Shown here: piece after piece, positions 56,868 to 64,000 of the stretch
Numbering within the stretch: position 1 is the stretch's first letter
How the letters are laid out: every line of letters begins with the position of its first letter
Origin: Leptodactylus fallax
Lineage: Eukaryota; Chordata; Amphibia; Anura; Leptodactylidae
Assembly (NCBI GenBank): GCA_947044405.1
Contig: CAMRHE010000133.1
Location: forward strand, 1,054,001 to 1,118,000
Length of the DNA: 64,000 nt
Direction: 5' to 3'
Notes under the pieces: generated by a model
What the model was told of the DNA's origin: nothing
What the model saw: only the letters and a program-made list of their open reading frames with translations
The model's database searches: none
Program-made: the position numbers and the translations under genes

Positions 56868-57822
56868 GAGGCCTGGTGTGTCCATATCTATGGCAATAGG
56901 TACAGTATGGCCTCTCACTCTGCGGAGGTTTCACTGAAGACGGACGTCTGGGTGGCGACTCAGGTGAGATGTTGAGACTTCGCAAAGGATCACTGGACGA
57001 TGAAGACGGCTGGGTCAGACGATCTAGACGGACGGTGATCTGTTCCATGGCACGGGTCAGATGATCCACTCGGGTCAGAAGGTCATCTCTGGAGTCTGCT
57101 GGTGTAGTCTGCGCAGTTTGGGCAGCAGGTGAGGTACCCAGAGGTAGTGGCAGGACAACGGGAGCAATGCTTCTTGAGGGTCCAGGTGAGGGAGCACAGA
57201 TGACTGGGCTCGGCTGGGGCTACTCCTGTCCCAAGACCTGGATGGCAAGGGCCTTGAAGTCAGCAAACGTGATGCTGGGATGTTGTGCAGCAAGCATTCG
57301 CAACTGACTCTGGAGCAATGTGGTACCCGCCCCTTCTATGAAGCGGTCAAGCAAGATTTTATCAGAGTCCACATTTTCACGTGGATCCACTTGCACCACA
57401 GCTCTGAACGCCTCTTGGAGGGATAAAGCATAGTCTCGCAGGGTCTCACCAGGTAGTTGTCGTCTGGAAAAGAAGCGCATCTTTACTTCGGAGACAGATC
57501 GCACGTCAAAGTTCACCTGGAGTTTGTCCAGAATTTGCCCAGGGGTTCTTTTGTCAGAGGCAGGCCAGGATTTGACCTCCCTAGCTGCAGCACCCTCAAG
57601 CTGGCCCAGCAGGATCTGTATCTGCTGTTCTGTATTCAGAGGATAGAACTGGAAGAGAGACAGCATCTTCTCACGAAAGTCCCTGAGGGTATGCGCCTCC
57701 CCTTTGTAGCGCGGCAGCCATGGTGCGCCAGGGTAAAATGGCATGGAGAATGGTAGGCTGCTCGCCATGGGCACTGCTGGATCACTAGAAACAGATGGCA
57801 CAATGTCACTTTGCTCAGTCAT
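56868..57822 (-). pseudogene. gag: Gypsy copy 2 Gag, with a nonsense codon
   Basis: The ATG at 57822 gives the same Gag as copy 1 for 200 residues (FFSRRQLPGETLRDYALSLQ, FIEGAGTTLLQSQL), ending at a TAG (57219-57217) that replaces a CAG Gln codon of copy 1. The same frame continues afterwards with DHLTRAMEQITVRLDRL and the zinc knuckle YCTYCHRYGHTRPQCF. The C-tract following it is two bases shorter than in copy 1 (reads as cca ccc ccg), so gag runs out of frame with pol by -1. Confidence 0.9.
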
Positions 57823-58560
57823 GTTGTTTGCAGGTATGACTGAAATTAGGTCGCCGTCTCTTTAAGAAACTCAACTGCTTGCTGGCAGGGAATGGAGACT
57901 ACAACTTGGAATGCTGTCCCTTTAAGAATGCTGTAGCTATTAACAGAGTCACTGTGATGCAGGCTGACGGTGTGCTCCCCCTCTTTAATGGTGGCACTCC
58001 CCACGGACACTGTACACGGAAAACACTCGCTGGGGCCGTGGGAGGACTGAAGACAAGGACAGGGAGGCACAGTACTCACTGACAGCAACTGCAGCGTGGA
58101 CCAGAGATCAGCGGTGCACAGCAGGGACGGTGATGCGGCACCGGAGAGTCAGAAATGGCGCCGGCACGTTAGCCTTTTACTTTCTTGTATGGGTGCACTG
58201 GAGCATTGCGCTCAGCATTCTGGGCTCTCCTAAGATGGTGGCAGATGGGTCTCCTGGCCTCATGGGCAGTGCTAAAAATCTCCCGCACTTTTGCAAGGTT
58301 CAGTTAACCCTTTGTGGGCGTTCTTACACAGCGATGTGGCGCAGCAAACAAGTCCTGGGCGTTTTAACTCTTCCAGGGCTGTAACACACTGAGAGGACAG
58401 TCTTTAGGGCTTACTTCAGGGGTATAGGGCTGCCCCTCTTTGTGGCAAGCACTCTCAGGGAATAAACTTGATCTTAGCAAAGTCCACAATAAAGACCGAT
58501 GCTCTGGAGACAATTTGGCGCACTTTTCGTGGCGACTTTCTCAAAATGGCACACACTCGT
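57823..58560 (-). other. Gypsy copy 2 leader (5' UTR)
   Basis: Matches 38473-39210 of copy 1 with several substitutions, more visibly around 58140-58260 than elsewhere. No supported coding region. Confidence 0.7.
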
Positions 58561-58578
58561 ATCCTGTTCGTGACGCCA
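58561..58578 (-). promoter_or_regulatory. Gypsy copy 2 primer-binding site
   Basis: The minus strand reads TGGCGTCACGAACAGGAT, identical to copy 1, eight bases from the LTR. Confidence 0.75.
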
Positions 58579-58586
58579 GTTTTTCT

Positions 58587-59179
58587 TGCGGTGACCAGAT
58601 GGAAGGTAACGCTGCAGTTGGGATTGCGGGGTGCAAACAGCGCAGACTTGTCACGGTCTCTGGGCACGAGGGCGCAGCGCTGGTGCTGTCCCACGTTACC
58701 ACCACTGGTACCGGTGATGAGGGGGCTGCACAAATGTTGGTGGTGATTGTTCCCCCGGGGCGCTTCCCCTATACTGTGCCGACTGGTGGTGTTTGGGGCG
58801 CCCTGATGTTGTCGGTGCAGAGTCAGACACAGAAACGGTTGTAAAGTTGAACTTTTACTTCCATGGGTGTGGAGGCACAAATGCTTAAACAGTTTCTTCA
58901 ATACAAAACAACGGGGTACGCCTGGTGACACAGCAAAGTCCTGGGGTGCAGGGTAGACTTGATGAAAGGTGTTCCTAGCCCTTATACTTCAGTGTTACAG
59001 CCCTAAGGTGCGTCTGGGCTCCTATTTGGCACATAGGAGGATGCCCACCATGATACTAGTACATAATATTCCCCACTCACGTTATGTGGTCCTGATAGCT
59101 CAGAGTTTCGGGGTGCAATAGTCAGGGTGGCAGGATATTCCACAGGTCTGGCCTTGGCCCCTGGATCCTGTGATACTTG
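58587..59179 (-). repeat. Gypsy copy 2, 5' LTR, partial
   Basis: Corresponds to 51098-51691 of the 3' LTR, nearly identical (a few substitutions and one C-run indel). It stops at 'gatacttg' where element 3 begins with TGTAGCCC. Confidence 0.92.
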
Positions 59180-60187
59180 TGTAGCCCTATTTGGGGGGGG
59201 GGGTATGAGTATTATCCCTCCCGCAACAGACTCTGGCGCTGACCTGTGTGTATAATGGGACCTGAAGCCTTCGCTGAAGGGAAGAGTGGGAACATATATG
59301 AAATATATCAGTGCCTCCACCCAGGATAGAGCCTCTGTATTACAGGGAGGATCTCTTCCTGGGACTTACCCATGAAGTACAGTTAGTAGCCTTAACAAGG
59401 ATCACTGTACTAATCTCACAGTCTGAAGAATACATACAGATACCACATAAGGTTATAACAGTAGCTTTATAAGAATCAACAGGGTAATAATACATACATA
59501 AAATATACTCAGAACACAGCAATACTACAACAACCAGCAAGTCCTCAACCGTCTTAGGTTATATACCCGGGTATATATATAGATATATAGCAAGAGTCCA
59601 GTGCACAATACCTCCAGGCAACAGAAGAGATGCAGGGGCCCCTGTGGATGACTGTGGATCCTCGGATTCTTCCAGGAGATGACAGACAGCCGATCAGGAG
59701 ATGATGATGATGATGGTGAGATTCTTCACAGGCAGCAAACAGGGCGACGGTGACGGCAGTACATGCAGGCCTGACTACCCTAACACTGAGTCCTTAACCT
59801 GCCAGCTAAACTACTAGTGCCACCGGGCCTCTAACTAGCTAGTTGGCCTTCGGAAGCCTAACCTATCACTGCCCTGAACTATATATATATTGATCCCTAA
59901 CTACGGTTACTAGCTAGGTCCTGTGAGTATATAGGGGGTAACACATACCTAAGTATATACTGTGAAGTAAAGAGGAACAAGTGGCTCTTAGACTCCCCCA
60001 GACATAACATGTCTGTCTCAGCAGCTCTGCTCACATCTCTCCCCCCAGCAGCTCTACCTCACATGTGTCTGACTCACTGTATTTACAAAACAAAACTTGC
60101 ACTGAATGCCTGGGGTCTCCGAAGCCAAACTGCAGGGGCAAAGAAGCCAGATACATTATATACTAGTAGAAATGGCAGTTCCCTACA
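59180..60187 (-). repeat. Gypsy element 3, 3' LTR
   Basis: About 1008 bp with TGTAG at the left and CTACA at the right, perfect 5-bp inverted ends. It sits next to a PPT on the right and cut gypsy copy 2 sequence on the left. It includes a G11 run near 59193 and several TATATA stretches near 59570-59590 and 59880. The second LTR lies outside the window, so identity cannot be judged. Confidence 0.82.
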
Positions 60188-60199
60188 CTCTCCCTCTGG
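60188..60199 (-). other. Gypsy element 3 polypurine tract
   Basis: The minus strand reads CCAGAGGGAGAG immediately before the LTR start TGTAGGG. Confidence 0.78.
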
Positions 60200-60306
60200 T
60201 GAAATCTTTACGTCACGTCAAAGACATACAAAGTCATAGTATACAGTCAACATTACCAATGACAATATCAATATGGTTGCTTTTGCATTTACAGAGTCAC
60301 AACAGG

Positions 60307-62343
60307 TTAATAGGTATACATGCCAGCAGGAGCGAAAATTGGTAACATATTGACCAAAGTGGACACTGCACCCACCCAAGCATGATATAAATGAGGCTGA
60401 GTAGTAAATCTGGGGTCCCCCAAACTATCATATGTCAGCATAGGTGGAGGGTGTCTAATTCTCTCTCCTCTCCGTACCTCTCTCTGAGGTAAACTAGCAT
60501 GTCCAGGCCCTAAACTAGGGTTGTCTGCCATGGGAGGGGATGGTGCTGGTGGCGTAGGAGAGCTAGATCCCTGCTCATCTGTAGACACAGATCTAGGTAC
60601 GAATTCTGGAGTTTGAGGGTTCATAGGTCTCCCTGAAGGAGAAGATACTGGTGATCTAGGAACTTCAGGAGCCACAGTCCAATCACTCTCAGGAGTTTCA
60701 GGAAGGTCAGGTGGAATATCGGCTAAGGACTGTGGAGAATCGCAGGCCGAGCCATCATTGGAGATATCCATACCATCAATCTGAGGTACAGGCAACAAAT
60801 GATTTCTATGCCAAGTCCTGATCCTCCCGTCCCGTCCTTTTATCTTGTAGACTGGTATTCCAGGCAACCGATCTACCACTGTAAAGAGTTCACTCCGCCA
60901 TCGATCAGCCAGCTTATGTTTTGCAGATGCTCCCAAATTCCGTAGCAGAACATGGTCCCCAGGGTTCAATTCTCGGTATCTTACTCGAAGATCAAATCTC
61001 CTTTTATTTCCTTCATTCACTTTGGCCGCATTTTCCTCAGCCAGCTCATAAGCACTCTTAAGCGTTTCTTTCAAACGTGCCACATATCGGTAATGATCTT
61101 GATGACTGATACCATCGGTAGAGACTCCCAACAAGATGTCAATAGGTAGCCTAGGCTCTCTTCCAAACATCAGAAAGTATGGTGAATATCCTGTGCTCTC
61201 GTGCCTTGTACTATTATAGGCATGCACCATAGCCTCCACTTTTCGACTCCAGGATCGCTTATCCTCAATTCGTAAGGTACCAAGCATATCAAGTAAAGTC
61301 CTGTTAAATCTTTCAGGAAGGGCATCTCCCTCTGGATGGTAAGGCGTCGTCCGACTTTTGCGGATGTTCAACAACTGAAGTAACTCTTTGATCAGGTTAC
61401 TCTCAAAATCCCGGCCTTGATCAGAATGCAACCGGTGTGGTAAGCCATAATGGATAAAATACTTTTCCCAAAGCACTCTTGCAACAGTGACTGCTTTTTG
61501 ATCCTTAGTCGGAAAGGCTTGAGCATATCGTGTGAAGTGATCAGTCACCACCAATACATTTCCAAATCCTCTGGAGTCGTTGTCAATACAAAGGAAGTCT
61601 ATGCAGACAAGATCCATGGGGCCCGAACTCTTCAAGTGTCCCATGAAGGCCGCTCGAACCGGGACAGTCTTCCTCTGCAAACATCTGCGACAGCACCTAC
61701 ACAGACGAGTCACGGTATCTCTCATTTTGGGCCAGTAGAATCGGTCTTGTATTAGGCCATAAGTCTTCTCAGGTCCCAAATGACCATGATAATCATGCAG
61801 ACTTCGGAAAATCATCTTCTGAAAGCAGCTTGGAATAACTAGTTGGCGCCTTCCAGGGTGATCATGATACAGCACCACACGATAAAGTAGGCCATTGTCT
61901 ATTTCAAACTTCTCCCAATCTCGTAGAAGTTGACTGCATTCAGAGGGTAGGGATGTCTTTAACATTTCTCTGTCTTGAGAACTCACTGCTTGATAAAGAG
62001 GTCCAATTAAAGGATCAGTCTTTTGACTCCAGATCATTCGCTTTGAAGATATAGAACAACTCTCAAAGGATCCTAAAGCGGCAGGGTAGGCAAACATGTC
62101 TGGTACAGCTTCGGGACCTCCCCCAATAGAGTCAATAAGCCGAGTTTCAGAAAAGGCTACTCGGTCTTCAACTACAGCAGCCATGGCACACAAAGCTCCT
62201 ACTCCAGGACTTGGCACTTCTTCCCATTCATCCACTACTTCCGGACTAGGTAATCCAGGCCGTCTTGATAGAGCATCTGCCCCAATGTTCTTAGGCCCCG
62301 ATTTATACTTGAGTGTGAATTGGTAGTTGGATAAAGCCGCCAA
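60307..62343 (-). CDS. pol: Gypsy element 3 integrase (3' part of pol)
   Basis: 678 residues following a stop codon, in the same frame as the RT part above it. It starts with the end of RNase H and the ALSNYQFTLKYKSG / GADALSRRPG motif. The integrase zinc site is H183 or H186/H188 with C218 and C221. The core has D249 (CIDFLCID), D308 (HSDQGRDFES) and E344 (LPERFNRTL), giving D-35-E. The C-terminal domain has LNPGDHVLLRNLG and VVDRLPGIPVYKIKGRDG, common in vertebrate gypsy elements, then a Pro/Ser-rich tail with RRGERIRHPPPMLTYDSLGDPRF. No chromodomain is evident. Confidence 0.92.
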   Translation of the reverse strand: MAALSNYQFTLKYKSGPKNIGADALSRRPGLPSPEVVDEWEEVPSPGVGALCAMAAVVEDRVAFSETRLIDSIGGGPEAVPDMFAYPAALGSFESCSISSKRMIWSQKTDPLIGPLYQAVSSQDREMLKTSLPSECSQLLRDWEKFEIDNGLLYRVVLYHDHPGRRQLVIPSCFQKMIFRSLHDYHGHLGPEKTYGLIQDRFYWPKMRDTVTRLCRCCRRCLQRKTVPVRAAFMGHLKSSGPMDLVCIDFLCIDNDSRGFGNVLVVTDHFTRYAQAFPTKDQKAVTVARVLWEKYFIHYGLPHRLHSDQGRDFESNLIKELLQLLNIRKSRTTPYHPEGDALPERFNRTLLDMLGTLRIEDKRSWSRKVEAMVHAYNSTRHESTGYSPYFLMFGREPRLPIDILLGVSTDGISHQDHYRYVARLKETLKSAYELAEENAAKVNEGNKRRFDLRVRYRELNPGDHVLLRNLGASAKHKLADRWRSELFTVVDRLPGIPVYKIKGRDGRIRTWHRNHLLPVPQIDGMDISNDGSACDSPQSLADIPPDLPETPESDWTVAPEVPRSPVSSPSGRPMNPQTPEFVPRSVSTDEQGSSSPTPPAPSPPMADNPSLGPGHASLPQREVRRGERIRHPPPMLTYDSLGDPRFTTQPHLYHAWVGAVSTLVNMLPIFAPAGMYTY

Positions 62344-63411
62344 CTAGCGATGTCCTGTAGCATCGAGTTTAGCGGTTGACAAAACGTATGTCAGTGGATT
62401 GTTGTCTGTTCTTACTTCAAACGTGGCTCCGTATAAATAGTCATGTAATTTATCAACAATGGCCCACTTGAGCGCCAAAAACTCCAATTTATGTACTGGA
62501 TAATTTTTCTCGCTGGGAGAAAGACTTCGACTTATGAAAGCTATGGGCCGTAACCCGGCCGGGTATTCTTGGTGCAGCACGCCACCTAATCCTTCAAAGC
62601 TGGCATCTACATGTAGCACATATGGCTTCTGTGCATCAGCATAAGCCAGAACGGGAGCTTCTGTCAATTTCTTCTTCAACAACTTAAATGCTTCTTCACA
62701 ATCCGCAGTCCACCTATCGCCAAAAAGGCTTTTGGAAGACCCTTTCTTCTTTCCCGGATCTCCTGCATCACTCTTCAACAGGTCGAGGAGGGCTCGAGCA
62801 ATTTTTGAATATCCTTCCACAAATCGTCGATAGAATCCACAAAACCCCAAGAAAGACTGCAACTCCGTAATATTTTGCGGTCGGGGCCAATTCACCACAG
62901 CTTCAATCTTACCAGGATCGGTAGCAACTCCTTCAGCAGAAACAATATGACCTACATAAGTGACCGAAGATCTACAAAATTTGCATTTGTCAGCCGACAA
63001 CTTCAGCCCCTCTTCTTTTAAGCGTTGGAGTACTCTCATGAGTCGTTCTTCATGTTCTTCCAGCGTCTTTCCAAACACAATAATGTCGTCAAGATATACA
63101 AGGCATTCCCGGGGCACTAAATCACCTAACACTCTTTCCATCAACCTTTGGAACGTTGCTGGCGCACCTTTTGTACCTTGCGGCATACGAGTGAACTGAA
63201 AGAAACCCAAGGGGCATATGAAGGCTGTCTTTTCCTGATCCTCAGGTGCCATTGGGACTTGATAGTATCCCGATCTTAGGTCCAGCACTGTGAACCAACA
63301 GTTTCCATTCAGAGCTTCCAGAGCTTCTTCAATTCTCGGCAGTGTATACTGATCAGGTAAGGTTCTCCGGTTCAGAGTTCTGTAATCCACACATAGGCGA
63401 ATTGCTCCAGA
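62344..63411 (-). pseudogene. pol: Gypsy element 3 RT and RNase H
   Basis: About 348 residues: VDYRTLNRRTLPDQYTLPRI, TVLDLRSGYYQVPM, GTKGAPATFQRLMERVLG, the catalytic YLDDIIVFGKT, FLGFCGFYRRFVEGY, and RNase H with LHVDASFEGLGGVLHQ and VRTDNNPLTYVLSTAKLDATGHR. It ends at TAG (62346-62344) exactly where related elements have Trp (HRW), which a single G-to-A change explains. Upstream, the frame is lost at a T8 run (63412-63419). Confidence 0.92.
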
Positions 63412-63419
63412 TTTTTTTT

Positions 63420-64000
63420 CTTACCACCACAATAGGTGAGGCATAGGGGCTCTTACTGTCCACAATGATCCCCTGACCTTTCATTTGCTGTAGAGTCTGT
63501 CTTAACTCATCAACATCCTTTGGAGCAACTCTCCGTGGTTGCTCCCGGAAGGGAGTAGAATTGGTCAATCGGAAAGTGTGTTGAGCACTTTTAGCACAAC
63601 CTACATCCATATCATCCATGGAGAACACTTCCGATAATTCAGACAACTTCTGTGTCAGTCGCTGATTCCAGGCCTCTGGTAAATGTGGATCACTCAAGTC
63701 AAGATTGAGATTAGGGATTGCATCTCGGATTTGAATCCTGCACACTTCAGCGTATGGATTTACTCCAAGCACAGGGTAGCAGTGGGCCACATTCTGGTAT
63801 GGTCCAATTACGATCGGATGCGGTGAACAGTTCCTCACTGTCACACAAGTAGATAACTCCACTTTATTTCTCCAGTCCTTTCTCTCTGGGATCACCATCC
63901 AGCCATTCTGGTTAATCATTTCTTCAGGGGTTTCCATAAGGACATAACTCCCCCCTTCAAGCAAATCGGGAGCAATGCTGGAGGCTACTCTCAGGACTCT
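63420..64000 (-). pseudogene. pol: Gypsy element 3 Pol, region before RT and RT start
   Basis: The frame is open to the window edge. It includes the linker between protease and RT (ELSTCVTVRNCSPHPIVIG, HLPEAWNQRLTQKLSELSEVF) and the RT start (HTFRLTNSTPFREQPRRV, MKGQGIIVDSKSPYASPIVVVRKK). After the RKK the frame breaks at a T8 run (63412-63419), with the RT continuing in another frame. Protease is not in the window. Confidence 0.88.

Larger units (their letters stand above)
51098..59179 (-). mobile_element. Ty3/gypsy LTR retrotransposon, copy 2 (5' end interrupted)
   Basis: The same family as 37327-45928 in inverse orientation. The minus-strand order is 5' LTR (58587 upward, cut at 59179), PBS, gag, pol, PPT, 3' LTR. 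About 527 bp of the 5' LTR are displaced beyond the window by insertion of gypsy element 3. Breaks: a gag nonsense codon (57217-57219), a C-tract indel, and a 2-bp deletion in RT (~55313). Confidence 0.95.
59180..64000 (-). mobile_element. Ty3/gypsy retrotransposon, element 3 (3' part only)
   Basis: A different family from copies 1 and 2, inserted in the 5' LTR of copy 2. The window contains its 3' LTR, PPT, integrase, RNase H and RT. Protease, gag and 5' LTR would lie beyond 64000. The coding region carries one nonsense codon and one homopolymer frameshift. Confidence 0.9.

Overview
The window looks like intergenic or intronic DNA from a large, transposon-rich vertebrate genome. Amphibian, most likely a frog, is my best inference. 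The grounds are an L1/Tx1-type LINE, Tc1 transposons, several Ty3/gypsy elements of vertebrate type, an endogenous retrovirus (ERV), and many short inverted-repeat elements (MITEs) of kinds I associate with frog DNA. I see no host protein-coding gene, rRNA, tRNA or CRISPR array. Every convincing coding region belongs to a mobile element.

Layout. 1-6.5 kb is non-coding with hAT-type and other MITEs, a tandem duplication and a foldback repeat. 6.5-14.15 kb holds a near full-length L1/Tx1-like LINE on the minus strand (poly-A end at 7005). Its ORF2 is intact and its ORF1 has one frame break. It lies between two Tc1 fossils, and its 5' end runs into about 530 bp of extreme homopolymer sequence. 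14.15-18.0 kb is non-coding with a degenerate minisatellite. 18.04-26.9 kb is a Tc1 transposon split by a 7.7 kb minus-strand ERV (LTRs 18596-19039 and 25844-26288, 4-bp target duplication GAGG). The ERV has pol and env but only a stub of gag. 27-37 kb is non-coding with hAT MITEs carrying perfect 8-bp target duplications, other MITEs, LINE scraps and tandem duplications.

37.3-45.9 kb is a plus-strand Ty3/gypsy element (copy 1) inserted in a MITE. 51.1-59.2 kb is a second copy of the same family on the minus strand (copy 2), tail-to-tail with copy 1 across a 5.17 kb spacer. A third, different gypsy element (minus strand, 59180 to the window end) is inserted in the 5' LTR of copy 2. The spacer holds palindromic MITEs and a hAT element with an internal minisatellite.

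How the parts work together: each LTR element follows the standard plan of LTR, primer-binding site (PBS), gag, pol (protease, reverse transcriptase (RT), RNase H, integrase), polypurine tract (PPT), LTR. The LTR pairs are nearly identical, so the insertions are young, yet every element carries one or more frame breaks, several of them at homopolymer runs. I found no clearly new host system. The points most worth a second look are the unexplained 0.9 kb, including a membrane-segment reading frame, that sits where the ERV should have Gag and protease; the ERV's Lys-type PBS combined with gamma-like pol and env; the tail-to-tail gypsy pair; and the homopolymer block at 13.2-13.8 kb.
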